This document shows positions 1 through 6,918 of a stretch of DNA of 25,465 nucleotides, one piece after another; positions within the stretch are counted from its first letter, which is position 1, and each line of letters begins with the position of its first letter. The notes under the pieces were generated by a model. It was not told the DNA's origin, ran no database searches, and saw only the letters and a list, made by a program, of their open reading frames with translations. A program made the position numbers and the translations under genes. Source of the DNA: an uncultured Ruminococcus sp. (GTDB taxonomy: Bacteria > Bacillota > Clostridia > Oscillospirales > Ruminococcaceae); the NCBI GenBank assembly GCA_902796865.1, contig CADBQZ010000192.1:1-25465 (forward strand). Reading direction: 5' to 3'.

Positions 1-74
1 GTGGGAACTATAGGGCTCGAACCTATGACCCTCTGCTTGTAAGGCAGATGCTCTCCCAGCTGAGCTAAGCTCCC
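1..74 (-). tRNA. tRNA-Val (anticodon TAC), 3' end cut by window edge
   Basis: Read on the minus strand, the acceptor stem GGGAGCT begins at 74 and pairs with AGTTCCC. It is followed by TA, a GCTC D-stem, the anticodon stem TCTGC/GCAGA around the loop CTTACAA (anticodon TAC, valine), and a T arm containing TTCGAGC. The discriminator A is at position 2 and position 1 is the first C of an encoded CCA, so only the last two bases lie outside the window. A consensus promoter sits just upstream at 114-142, and a short hairpin at 85-98 lies between promoter and tRNA. Further tRNA genes may follow beyond the left edge. Confidence 0.96.
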
Positions 75-113
75 ACACCTATCAAGGTTTAATAACCTCA
101 ATCAACATAATCT

Positions 114-142
114 ATTATACACTATCTTTTATGATTTGTCAA
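114..142 (-). promoter_or_regulatory. sigma-A promoter of tRNA-Val
   Basis: On the minus strand a perfect -35 TTGACA (137-142) is separated by exactly 17 bases from a perfect -10 TATAAT (114-119). Transcription would start near 107, about 33 bases before the tRNA. Full consensus is typical of stable-RNA genes. Confidence 0.9.
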
Positions 143-165
143 GGGTTTTTTCAAACTTTTTTTTA

Positions 166-921
166 TTATTTTTTTCTTGCCGTAAAAATAAGCCTTTCCG
201 TTCTTTCATAAGCCTTCTCAAAACTGTCATCACCATATACCGCAAGCGGTTCAAAGCCTGTTTTTTCGAGCAGAAATGTTATCTTGTCCGGCTCATAGGC
301 TATTTCGGTAATATCCTCACTGTATCTCTCATACATTTCTTCCCCGACCGGTATAAAAAAATCAAGATACATATCGACTTTTCCGTTATCATACTCATTC
401 TGCCATACAAAGAAAACGTCTTCACGCTCATAGACAAACCTGTTGTTCCCGAGAAGTTCACGGTGTTTATAAATACTGTTCATATCAAAAATAAACAAAC
501 CGTCCTTTTCAAGCGCTTTATTTACGCATCTGAAAGTTTTTTCTATTTCGCCGATACCGTCCAGATGATTAAGGCTGTCCAAAGCGCATATGACTATATC
601 AACAGGTCCCGGCAGCAGAAAATCTGTCATATCCTGCTTTATATATAGTATATCGCTTCCGCTCTTTATTTTTTTCTGTTCGGCAGCAGCCAGCATATCC
701 TCCGAAATATCCGAAGCAATGACATTAAATCCTGTTTTGCTCATGACTTCTGAAAGACTTCCCGTGCCGCAGGCAAGATCCAAAAGCGTTCCGCCGCTTT
801 TCCCGCCGAATCTTTTTATAATACTTTCAAAATATCTTCCTCGTTTATCGTAGTCGATATTTTCCGTAAATTCATCGTAAAACCTTGCAAAAATGCCGTA
901 TGCGCCGTAATCATTATCCAT
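166..921 (-). CDS. class I SAM-dependent methyltransferase
   Basis: 251 residues. The glycine-rich SAM-binding motif I, LLDLACGTG, lies at about residues 46-54, followed by the acidic end of strand 2 (VIASDIS) and a motif IV-like stretch (IVICALDSLNHL, about residues 110-121). This is the Rossmann-like core of small-molecule or unassigned methyltransferases with a methyltransf_25/11-type fold; no substrate-defining domain is visible. The ATG lies one base after the stop of the yerC-like gene and its GAAGG ribosome binding site is inside that gene, so the two are almost certainly co-transcribed. The substrate cannot be told from sequence. No hairpin terminator is evident after it; the tRNA-Val promoter follows directly, inside the next 30 bases. 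Confidence 0.85.
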   Translation of the reverse strand: MDNDYGAYGIFARFYDEFTENIDYDKRGRYFESIIKRFGGKSGGTLLDLACGTGSLSEVMSKTGFNVIASDISEDMLAAAEQKKIKSGSDILYIKQDMTDFLLPGPVDIVICALDSLNHLDGIGEIEKTFRCVNKALEKDGLFIFDMNSIYKHRELLGNNRFVYEREDVFFVWQNEYDNGKVDMYLDFFIPVGEEMYERYSEDITEIAYEPDKITFLLEKTGFEPLAVYGDDSFEKAYERTERLIFTARKK

Positions 922-922
922 T

Positions 923-1225
923 CTATTCTTCTTCCTTCAAAGCTTCAAGGCGTTCAAAAACAACACGGTATCCGCTTCCGCCGTCATCAAGCGAGCGATT
1001 TACACGGCTTATCGTAGCCGTACTTGCTCCGGTAGCAGCCACGATCTCGTTGTATACACAATGCTCGCTCAGCATTTTCGCTACCTGATACCTTTGAGAT
1101 ATGGATTTGAGTTCAAGTTTTGTGCATAGGTCACGAAAAAAATCGCTGCACTCTTCTACTGTTTCAAGGCAAAGTATTGCTTCAAAAAGTTCATTCAACG
1201 CTTTGCTGCTGTCCTTTTTTTCCAC
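923..1225 (-). CDS. YerC/YecD-family TrpR-like DNA-binding regulator
   Basis: 100 residues, the usual length of the YerC/YecD branch of the TrpR superfamily. The central and C-terminal part (SISQRYQVAKML...YNEIVAATGASTATISRVNRSL) is the family's helix-turn-helix, with the recognition helix around residues 65-80. Family members are small dimeric all-helical DNA-binding proteins, mostly uncharacterised in Firmicutes; there is no direct evidence that this one binds tryptophan. The start is a GTG preceded at seven bases by GGAGG. It is the first gene of a two-gene unit with the methyltransferase downstream. A possible promoter lies at 1266-1294. Confidence 0.88.
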   Translation of the reverse strand: MEKKDSSKALNELFEAILCLETVEECSDFFRDLCTKLELKSISQRYQVAKMLSEHCVYNEIVAATGASTATISRVNRSLDDGGSGYRVVFERLEALKEEE

Positions 1226-1265
1226 ACTTATTCCTCCGTTTTGATAATGTTTTTCCTATAAATAC

Positions 1266-1294
1266 ATTTTAACACATTACAGTGCAAAAGTAAA
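1266..1294 (-). promoter_or_regulatory. possible promoter of the yerC-like gene
   Basis: Minus strand: -10 TAAAAT (1266-1271), 17-base spacer, weak -35 TTTACT (1289-1294, four of six consensus bases). The position, about 40 bases before the GTG start, is sensible. Placement is by eye. Confidence 0.5.
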
Positions 1295-1374
1295 TAAAAA
1301 AATCGAACATATTTACAGAATTATTTTTGTGTGATATGTACGTTTTATATATATTTTTTTGTCTAAAAACTATA

Positions 1375-1403
1375 TTGATTTTATCCTGTTAAAATGTTAT
1401 CAT
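1375..1403 (+). promoter_or_regulatory. possible promoter of the GH5-dockerin gene
   Basis: TTGATT (1375-1380), 17-base spacer, TATCAT (1398-1403). This leaves a leader of about 65 bases before the ATG at 1474. Within that leader CAAAAT and ATTTTG form an inverted repeat (about 1424-1445) that could be an operator or a weak hairpin. A clean TTGACA at 1443-1448 is too close to the start to be the gene's -35. Confidence 0.35.
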
Positions 1404-1473
1404 TATTTTGGAGGATTATCTTCACAAAATCATCACATAATTTTGACATTCATCATAAAAAGGGAGAGAAAGA

Positions 1474-3117
1474 ATGAATATATCATTTATAAAAAGAGCT
1501 GCGGCAGTAATTTTATCGTCAGCCGCAATGTTCGCTTTAAATATAAGTCCGGCTGTACCGTCACTTTCAAACGCATCAGCAGCGCCTGACAGTTATCACG
1601 ATGACTGGCTTCATGTTGAAGATGCCAAGATAGTTGATATGAACGGCAACCCTGTATGGCTCACAGGTGTAAACTGGTTCGGATACAACGTAGGAAGTCA
1701 GGTATTTGACGGCGTATGGTCGGTAAATATGCACGACTGTCTTGATCTTATAGCAGACCACGGATTCAATCTTCTGCGTGTTCCGATGTCAACAGAAATA
1801 CTGCTTCAATGGAAAAACAATGAGCCTGATCCTATGACAAAGATAAAGGTAAACGAATGGAAAAACCCTGAGCTTACTATTGAAGGAATAGCGGGCGGCA
1901 CAGTAAAATATAGCTTTGATATATGGAATCAGGCGGTAGAGTGGTGCAGAGAAAATGGCATAAAGATAATGATGGACATACACTCCGCATCTACAAATGC
2001 AGCAGGTCATCAGGTACCGCTCTGGTACGATGATAAATTCAGCACCGAAGACTGGCTCGAAGCGCTTTCATGGTTCGCTGATTATTATAAGGACGATGAC
2101 ACAATAATCGCTATCGACTTAAAGAATGAGCCTCACGGATTGCCGGAATCAGGCAATTATGCAAAGTGGGACAATACAAAAGATATAAACAACTGGAAAT
2201 ACGCTGCTGAGAGAGGTGCTAATGCCTGCCTCGACGCAAACCCGAATCTTCTTATAATGGTAGAGGGTACAGAAGTTTATCCGAAATTCGACCAGGGTGC
2301 CGACTGGAACACACCGTCTGTCGATTATGCTCACTATAACGAGCCTAGTAAATTATGGGGCGCATGGTGGGGCGCTAACCTCAGAGGCGTAAAAGACTGT
2401 GATATGGAAATGGGTGACAGACAAAAACAGATAGTTTACTCTCCGCACGATTACGGTCCGGAAGTTCATCCACAGGAATGGTTCTATCTCAAAGACGACA
2501 GCAAGACTTTCTCACGTCAGACGCTCATGGATGATTACTGGTACGGAACATGGGCATATCTTGTTGAAGAGAACAGATATCCGGTCCTCATAGGTGAATG
2601 GGGCGGCTGGGTCGATGAAGAACATGATAAGACCGGCGAGAACCGTCATTGGCTCCAGGAACTCAGAGATTATATTGTAGAAAAGCAGATACACCATACA
2701 TTCTGGTGCTTCAACGAAAATTCATCTGATACAGGCGGACTTGTATCTGATAACTTTGAAGTATGGGACGATGTAAAGTACGAATTTATCAAGCCTTCAT
2801 TATGGCAGACTGACGATGGAAAATTCATAAGCCTTGACCATACTATACCTGTAGGCAAAAATGGTATCACTCTTGCTGAATATTACGGTGATGAACCGCA
2901 TACACCGTCCATACCATCAGAACCGGACGATGAAGATGTACTCTTAGGCGATGTAACAGCAGATGGTAAAGTTAATGTATTCGACTCTATCGCACTCAAA
3001 AGATATATCCTAGGAACAGGTACTATCAACACAGACAACGCCGACATGAACAAAGACGGAACGGTAGATATAAAGGACCTTTTGGTACTCAATAAATTCC
3101 TTATAAAAAAGAAATAA
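1474..3117 (+). CDS. secreted GH5 endoglucanase with C-terminal dockerin
   Basis: 547 residues. Residues 1-37 form a Sec signal peptide: Lys/Arg start, hydrophobic core, then an ASAA-type cleavage region. The GH5 (beta/alpha)8 catalytic domain spans about 42-450, with the acid/base Glu219 in the NEP motif (LKNEPHG) and the nucleophile Glu375 in LIGEWGG; His325 and Tyr327 (SPHDYG) are typical active-site neighbours. The opening (GVNWFGYN...VFDGVW) resembles subfamily GH5_1, which is mostly endo-beta-1,4-glucanases. A Pro/Ser/acidic linker (475-489) leads to a type I-like dockerin (491-547) with two calcium-loop repeats, DVTADGKVNVFD and DMNKDGTVDIKD. No carbohydrate-binding module is seen. The dockerin would attach the enzyme to a cohesin scaffold outside the cell. 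The gene stands alone between minus-strand genes. RBS GGGAG; ATG start. Confidence 0.95.
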   Translation: MNISFIKRAAAVILSSAAMFALNISPAVPSLSNASAAPDSYHDDWLHVEDAKIVDMNGNPVWLTGVNWFGYNVGSQVFDGVWSVNMHDCLDLIADHGFNLLRVPMSTEILLQWKNNEPDPMTKIKVNEWKNPELTIEGIAGGTVKYSFDIWNQAVEWCRENGIKIMMDIHSASTNAAGHQVPLWYDDKFSTEDWLEALSWFADYYKDDDTIIAIDLKNEPHGLPESGNYAKWDNTKDINNWKYAAERGANACLDANPNLLIMVEGTEVYPKFDQGADWNTPSVDYAHYNEPSKLWGAWWGANLRGVKDCDMEMGDRQKQIVYSPHDYGPEVHPQEWFYLKDDSKTFSRQTLMDDYWYGTWAYLVEENRYPVLIGEWGGWVDEEHDKTGENRHWLQELRDYIVEKQIHHTFWCFNENSSDTGGLVSDNFEVWDDVKYEFIKPSLWQTDDGKFISLDHTIPVGKNGITLAEYYGDEPHTPSIPSEPDDEDVLLGDVTADGKVNVFDSIALKRYILGTGTINTDNADMNKDGTVDIKDLLVLNKFLIKKK

Positions 3118-3150
3118 TTTTTGTAAACTAAAAATTTTCAGATATAAAAC

Positions 3151-3178
3151 AAAAAGACGGACAAATGTCCGTCTTTTT
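3151..3178. terminator. bidirectional terminator between GH5 gene and yebC
   Basis: A 12-bp stem (3151-3162 with 3167-3178, core GACGGAC/GTCCGTC) closes an AAAT loop. The stem is flanked by A on one side and T on the other, so it works in both directions: it ends the plus-strand GH5 transcript and, overlapping the stop codon of yebC, the minus-strand operon. Confidence 0.92.
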
Positions 3179-3910
3179 TTACTGTTCAGGATTTTCCCAG
3201 TTGTGATAAACATTCTGAACATCATCGTTATCTTCAAGCATATCGAGCAAAAGCCCCATTTTCTTGATATGATCCTCATCTGTAAGAGTAGTATATGTTG
3301 AAGGTATCTGATCTACCTCTGCTGAAAGTACGTTATAGCCCTTCTCGGTAAGACCTTCTCTGACATTTCTAAGCTCTGAAGGCTCACAGCTTATCTCGAT
3401 CACATCATCTTCCGTGTTCATATCATCAGCGCCGCATTCAAAAGCATCGTCCATAAGCTTGTCTTCATCAATTCCATTGTTTTCGACAAGAACTATGCCT
3501 TTCTTTGTAAACATAAACGAAACGCAGCCGCTGGTACCGAGATTTCCGCCGAATTTATCAAAATAGTGACGAACGTCTCCTGCTGTTCTGTTTTTATTGT
3601 CGGTAAGGCATTCAACTATGACTGCAACACCGCTCGGACCGTAGCCCTCGTATATCATAGTTTCATAGTTGTTCTTATCTCCGCCGCCGGCAGCCTTCTT
3701 TATGACTCTTTCAATGTTATCGTTAGGAACATTATTCTGTTTTGCCTTAGCGATAAGATCACGAAGCTTTGCATTATTATTCGGATCCGGACCGCTTTCC
3801 TTAACGCATACGGTGATCTCACGGCCTATTTTGGTGAATATCTTACCCTTTGCGGCATCAGTAGCTTCCTTTTTACGCTTTATATTGTTCCATTTTGAAT
3901 GTCCTGACAT
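3179..3910 (-). CDS. YebC/PmpR family protein
   Basis: 243 residues, the family's normal length. The N-terminus MSGHSKWNNIKRKKEATDAA is the diagnostic YebC signature, and the three-domain pattern continues with YEGYGPSGVAVIVECLTDNKNRT in the middle. Family members have been described as transcriptional regulators (PmpR) and, more recently, as translation factors helping ribosomes through difficult peptide stretches. Which role applies here cannot be read from sequence. ATG start with AGGAG upstream. It is the last gene of the obg-mrnC-yebC series, separated from mrnC by about 50 bases holding a perfect 10-bp inverted repeat, and ends inside the bidirectional terminator. Confidence 0.93.
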   Translation of the reverse strand: MSGHSKWNNIKRKKEATDAAKGKIFTKIGREITVCVKESGPDPNNNAKLRDLIAKAKQNNVPNDNIERVIKKAAGGGDKNNYETMIYEGYGPSGVAVIVECLTDNKNRTAGDVRHYFDKFGGNLGTSGCVSFMFTKKGIVLVENNGIDEDKLMDDAFECGADDMNTEDDVIEISCEPSELRNVREGLTEKGYNVLSAEVDQIPSTYTTLTDEDHIKKMGLLLDMLEDNDDVQNVYHNWENPEQ

Positions 3911-3932
3911 TTATTTCACACTCCTGTTAATT

Positions 3933-3966
3933 TATAGTAAACTCACTGATCGACTTGTTTACTATA
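3933..3966. repeat. perfect 10-bp inverted repeat between mrnC and yebC
   Basis: TATAGTAAAC (3933-3942) and GTTTACTATA (3957-3966) are exact inverted copies around a 14-base loop. The distal arm overlaps the mrnC stop codon. No T-run follows on the minus strand, so it is not a standard terminator; an mRNA processing or stability hairpin or a protein-binding site are alternatives. Confidence 0.7.
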
Positions 3967-4366
3967 TTTCAAATTCTTCCATATCCCATATAATATCAAA
4001 AAGCTTCTCAATACGTTCTTCAGCGCCTATAAGTTTAAGATATCCGAAAAGCGCTTCCAGTGCTGTTGCCCTTCTGTAATCGGCAGTACTGGCATTTTTC
4101 GGTACGGTATTTCCCGTAGCATTTCTTCCACGTCTTACCACAGCGGCTTCTTTTTCAGAAAGCTCATCATTTATAGCATCAAGCGCCCTTGACTGGAACG
4201 CTGCACACACTCTTTTTACTTTAAGTGCATGAAGCTTCGATGCCGGAAGATCAGCCTTTGAAAGTATACGTTCACGCACGAGCAGCTCATAAACACTATC
4301 ACCTAAAAACGCAAGCGCCAGCGGCCCGTATTGATTAGCATCACGTTCTGTTAATTTTGTATACAT
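3962..4366 (-). CDS. mrnC: Mini-ribonuclease III
   Basis: 134 residues, matching the stand-alone RNase III catalytic domain without a dsRNA-binding domain. The signature LAFLGDSVYELLVRE (about residues 17-31) holds the catalytic Asp and Glu, and the second acidic motif is ATALEALFGYLKL. In Bacillus subtilis Mini-III matures the 3' and 5' ends of 23S rRNA. The ATG lies four bases after the obg stop, so it is translated from the obg transcript. In many Firmicutes mrnC sits by cysS; its place after obg is less usual but fits a ribosome-assembly operon. Confidence 0.93.
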   Translation of the reverse strand: MYTKLTERDANQYGPLALAFLGDSVYELLVRERILSKADLPASKLHALKVKRVCAAFQSRALDAINDELSEKEAAVVRRGRNATGNTVPKNASTADYRRATALEALFGYLKLIGAEERIEKLFDIIWDMEEFEI

Positions 4367-4370
4367 CGTA

Positions 4371-5648
4371 TTACCTTATATAATCAAACTCGAAATCGAG
4401 TATATTTACAGTATCGCCTTCCTTGATACCCATATTTTCAAGCTTAGCTATTATGCCGCTTCTTTTGAGCACCTGCTGGAAGTACTGTAACGACGAATAA
4501 TCATCGACATTTATAGTACGCATAATTGGTTCAAGCCACTTGGCATCTACATAATAAACGCCGTCTTGTACCTCTATTTCAAATTCTGTCTTTGAAAGCG
4601 CCTTTCTTTCAAGCTCTTCCGCTGTTACAGGCTCTGCTTCAAACGCCTTTACCGGCGGAAGCTTTTCAAGCTCTGCCGCAACAGCCCCGATAAGTTCCTT
4701 TGTACCGGCAGTCGTAGCAGCGGATATCACATAAAACTGCATACCCTGTTCTTTAGCGAACTCCTTTAAGCGTTCTATCTGTTCCGGAGAAGCCATATCG
4801 CTCTTGTTTGCCGCGATTATCTGCGGACGTTCTGACAGCTCCTCACTAAAATTTTTTAGTTCCTTGTTGATAAGCTTGAAATCCTCGATAGGGTCACGTC
4901 CCTCTATGCCCGAAACATCAAGCACATGGACTATCAGACGGCATCTTTCAACGTGTCTTAAAAATTCATGTCCCAGACCTAAGCCTTCGCTTGCACCTTC
5001 AATAAGACCGGGTATATCAGCCATAACGAAAGAACGCTCGTCATCTATCCTTACAACTCCCAGTACAGGGGTAAGCGTTGTGAAATGATAGTTTGCGATC
5101 TTAGGCTTTGCCGCACTGACAGCCGATATAAGTGTTGATTTCCCAACATTCGGGAATCCGACAAGCCCGACATCAGCAATAAGCTTTAATTCAAGAGTTA
5201 TCTGATATTCCTCTCCCGGATAGCCCGGTTTTGCAAATCTCGGTATCTGACGGGTAGAAGTCGCAAAATTGCAGTTTCCTCTGCCGCCTCTGCCTCCGTG
5301 TGCAATGATCTTCGGTTCATCATCCGAAACATCTGCCATTATCCTTCCGGTCTCGGCATCTCTTACAACAGTACCTCTCGGCACTTTTATAATAAGATCC
5401 TCGGCACTTTTTCCGGTACAGCGTTTTCCGCTTCCGTCTTCGCCGTCCTTTGCGGCATATTTCTTTTTATATTTGAAATCTATAAGAGATGAAAAATTGT
5501 CATCTGCAACAAAGATAACATCTCCGCCTTTGCCGCCGTTTCCGCCGTCCGGTCCGCCGGCAGCAACATATTTTTCACGATGGAACGAAACAGCGCCGTC
5601 ACCGCCCCGTCCTGCTTTGACTCTTATCTTAGCCTTATCTACAAACAT
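4371..5648 (-). CDS. obg: GTPase Obg/CgtA
   Basis: 425 residues. The glycine-rich Obg fold is at 1-158 (RVKAGRGGDGAVSFHREKY and GGPDGGNGGKGG). The G domain follows, with the P-loop GFPNVGKS (164-171), switch/G3 DIPG (211-214) and G4 NKSD (281-284). The C-terminal OCT domain (about 350-425) is characteristic of Gram-positive Obg. The protein is an essential GTPase acting in 50S subunit assembly and stress/stringent responses. It lies downstream of rplU-prp-rpmA as in most Firmicutes, but here a terminator hairpin separates it from rpmA. RBS GAGAGGTG; ATG start. It leads into mrnC with a four-base gap. Confidence 0.97.
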   Translation of the reverse strand: MFVDKAKIRVKAGRGGDGAVSFHREKYVAAGGPDGGNGGKGGDVIFVADDNFSSLIDFKYKKKYAAKDGEDGSGKRCTGKSAEDLIIKVPRGTVVRDAETGRIMADVSDDEPKIIAHGGRGGRGNCNFATSTRQIPRFAKPGYPGEEYQITLELKLIADVGLVGFPNVGKSTLISAVSAAKPKIANYHFTTLTPVLGVVRIDDERSFVMADIPGLIEGASEGLGLGHEFLRHVERCRLIVHVLDVSGIEGRDPIEDFKLINKELKNFSEELSERPQIIAANKSDMASPEQIERLKEFAKEQGMQFYVISAATTAGTKELIGAVAAELEKLPPVKAFEAEPVTAEELERKALSKTEFEIEVQDGVYYVDAKWLEPIMRTINVDDYSSLQYFQQVLKRSGIIAKLENMGIKEGDTVNILDFEFDYIR

Positions 5649-5675
5649 TTTTCACCTCTCCGATCTTCCTTCACA

Positions 5676-5709
5676 TAAAAAGACCCCGTACATATCAAAT
5701 ACGGGGTCT
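5676..5709 (-). terminator. intrinsic terminator between rpmA and obg
   Basis: A 10-bp stem AGACCCCGTA/TACGGGGTCT (5681-5690 with 5700-5709) with a 9-base loop. On the minus strand it is followed by five T. It should end most rplU-prp-rpmA transcripts, only about 27 bases before the obg start, so obg expression needs read-through or a promoter in 5710-5790. Confidence 0.88.
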
Positions 5710-5790
5710 AAACAACTTTTGTTATTTATACGAGCACCGCACATTATTCACACCAAAATGGTATTACTCTGCTGCAGCAATGCTCAAAGA

Positions 5791-6069
5791 TCACTGTGCG
5801 TAAACACTTACCTTCTTACGGTCACGTCCAACACGTTCAAACTTGACTTTACCATCAACCATTGCGAACAAAGTATCATCTGAACCGATACCTACACCTT
5901 CGCCCGGATGGATATGTGTACCTCTCTGACGAACGAGGATATTACCTGCTGTAACGAACTGTCCGTCTGCTCTCTTGACACCAAGTCTCTTTGACTCTGA
6001 ATCACGTCCGTTCTTAGTAGAACCTGAACCCTTCTTATGAGCAAAGAACTGCATACTGATTCTAATCAT
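5791..6069 (-). CDS. rpmA: 50S ribosomal protein L27 with Prp-cleavable N-terminus
   Basis: 92 residues. The body [15 protein letters not shown]...GVKR and the [21 protein letters not shown] stretch are canonical bL27. Ahead of it is a nine-residue extension MIRISMQFF, which in Firmicutes is removed after FF by the protease Prp so that Ala10 can reach towards the peptidyl-transferase centre. The protease gene is immediately upstream; its stop codon overlaps the rpmA ribosome binding site (GGAGGTG), which makes translational coupling likely. ATG start. Confidence 0.98.
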   Translation of the reverse strand: MIRISMQFFAHKKGSGSTKNGRDSESKRLGVKRADGQFVTAGNILVRQRGTHIHPGEGVGIGSDDTLFAMVDGKVKFERVGRDRKKVSVYAQ

Positions 6070-6073
6070 TTTC

Positions 6074-6394
6074 TTACACCTCCGTAAGCTTTATTTTCAG
6101 ATATTTTTTTCCGTATTCTTCCCGTATCATTTCAAGATGTGTTACAAGCCCTTCAAAGATACTTTGAAGCTGCTTTTCATCGGGAGAGACTGCATTCAGA
6201 GTAAAAACATCGCCTTTTGCAGAAACATCTGCCGCAAATCCCAAAAAATCAGTAATAAGATTTGCTGTAAGCATCACCGCTGATGACACCGAAGCACATA
6301 CGACATCACTGCCGCTCTCGGAGTATCCTGAGTGACCGACTACTCTGAAGCCTGTTATACAGCCGTTTTTCTTAAAAAACTCAGCCGTGGTCAT
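6074..6394 (-). CDS. prp: ribosomal-processing cysteine protease Prp
   Basis: 106 residues, YsxB/DUF464 family. The catalytic His21 ([13 protein letters not shown]) and Cys33 ([11 protein letters not shown]) are both present, with Asp30 between them, the arrangement established for Staphylococcus aureus Prp. The enzyme cuts the N-terminal extension of L27 during ribosome assembly, and its substrate is encoded four bases downstream. It lies four bases after the rplU stop. The full-length sequence with intact active site, together with the FF site in L27, supports a working pair. Confidence 0.95.
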   Translation of the reverse strand: MTTAEFFKKNGCITGFRVVGHSGYSESGSDVVCASVSSAVMLTANLITDFLGFAADVSAKGDVFTLNAVSPDEKQLQSIFEGLVTHLEMIREEYGKKYLKIKLTEV

Positions 6395-6398
6395 TCGA

Positions 6399-6710
6399 TC
6401 AAGCCTTTATTGCTTCGATCTGTACCTGTGTATAAGGCTGTCTATGACCCATTTTTCTCTTTTCGCCCTTCTTAGGCTTGTAAGTGAAAACTGTTATCTT
6501 CTTAGCCTTTCCGTTCTTGAGGACCTTAGCCTCAACAGAAGCATTGTCAACATAAGGAGCACCAACTGTAAGACCATTGTCCTTACCTACTGCTACTACC
6601 TTGTCAAAGCTTACCTTTTCATCTGCCTGAGCGTCGAGCTTTTCGATAAAGATAGTATCTCCTTCCTTTACCTGATACTGCTTTCCGCCTGTTTCGATAA
6701 CTGCGTACAT
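6399..6710 (-). CDS. rplU: 50S ribosomal protein L21
   Basis: 103 residues. [18 protein letters not shown] at the start and [24 protein letters not shown] near the end are the bL21 signatures. The protein binds 23S rRNA in the large subunit. It is the first gene of rplU-prp-rpmA. Its mRNA begins near 6792 with a structured leader of about 80 bases, expected from the widespread L21 leader of Firmicutes, which suggests autogenous control. ATG start with AGGTG seven bases upstream. Confidence 0.98.
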   Translation of the reverse strand: MYAVIETGGKQYQVKEGDTIFIEKLDAQADEKVSFDKVVAVGKDNGLTVGAPYVDNASVEAKVLKNGKAKKITVFTYKPKKGEKRKMGHRQPYTQVQIEAIKA

Positions 6711-6740
6711 TTTCCGGCACCTGCCTTTTCTATAAAACTC

Positions 6741-6787
6741 GCTGTGTACCGGCGCAGATATTTCTGCTTAAAAAGCCGTACACAAGC
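6741..6787 (-). ncRNA. candidate L21 ribosomal-protein leader
   Basis: In the rplU 5' UTR (minus strand) GTGTAC+GGC pairs with GCC+GTACAC across a one-base bulge, extended by GCT/AGC. Inside this a perfect hairpin GCAGA-AATA-TCTGC occupies 6754-6767. The position between a strong promoter and rplU matches the L21 leader family known in Firmicutes. Identity with that family is inferred from position and structure, not from a covariance search. Confidence 0.7.
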
Positions 6788-6798
6788 GGCTAAAATAT

Positions 6799-6827
6799 AT
6801 TTTATCATACTTTTCATGTATTGTCAA
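6799..6827 (-). promoter_or_regulatory. extended -10 promoter of rplU-prp-rpmA
   Basis: Minus strand: perfect TTGACA (6822-6827), 17-base spacer ending in TGA, then TAAAAT (6799-6804), giving an extended -10. Start expected near 6792, leaving a leader of about 80 bases. Confidence 0.88.
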
Positions 6828-6880
6828 GAGCTTTGATGCTGTCTTTTTTGAATAAGATACAAAAATATATTTTTATTATA

Positions 6881-6911
6881 TAAAAATAAACAGCCGGAAA
6901 GATCCGGCTGT
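6881..6911 (-). terminator. intrinsic terminator of rny
   Basis: A 9-bp stem ACAGCCGGA/TCCGGCTGT (6890-6898 with 6903-6911) with an AAGA loop in plus-strand sense. On the minus strand it is followed by TTTATTTTTA. It lies eight bases after the rny stop. Confidence 0.9.
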
Positions 6912-6918
6912 AATTATT

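Noticed and set aside
1299..1312. PurBox-like AAATCGAACATAT upstream of the yerC-like and GH5 genes
   Set aside because: One base off the core CGAA-containing consensus, single copy, and neither flanking gene is a purine gene; likely chance.
1443..1448. Perfect TTGACA before the GH5 gene
   Set aside because: A -10 at the right spacing would fall inside the ribosome binding site and start codon, with no TATAAT-like bases there.
5269..5883. Long plus-strand open frame opposite obg and rpmA
   Set aside because: It lies wholly antisense to two well-conserved genes, has no ribosome binding site, and its composition (Pro/Ser-rich) is what the complement of Gly-rich Obg gives.
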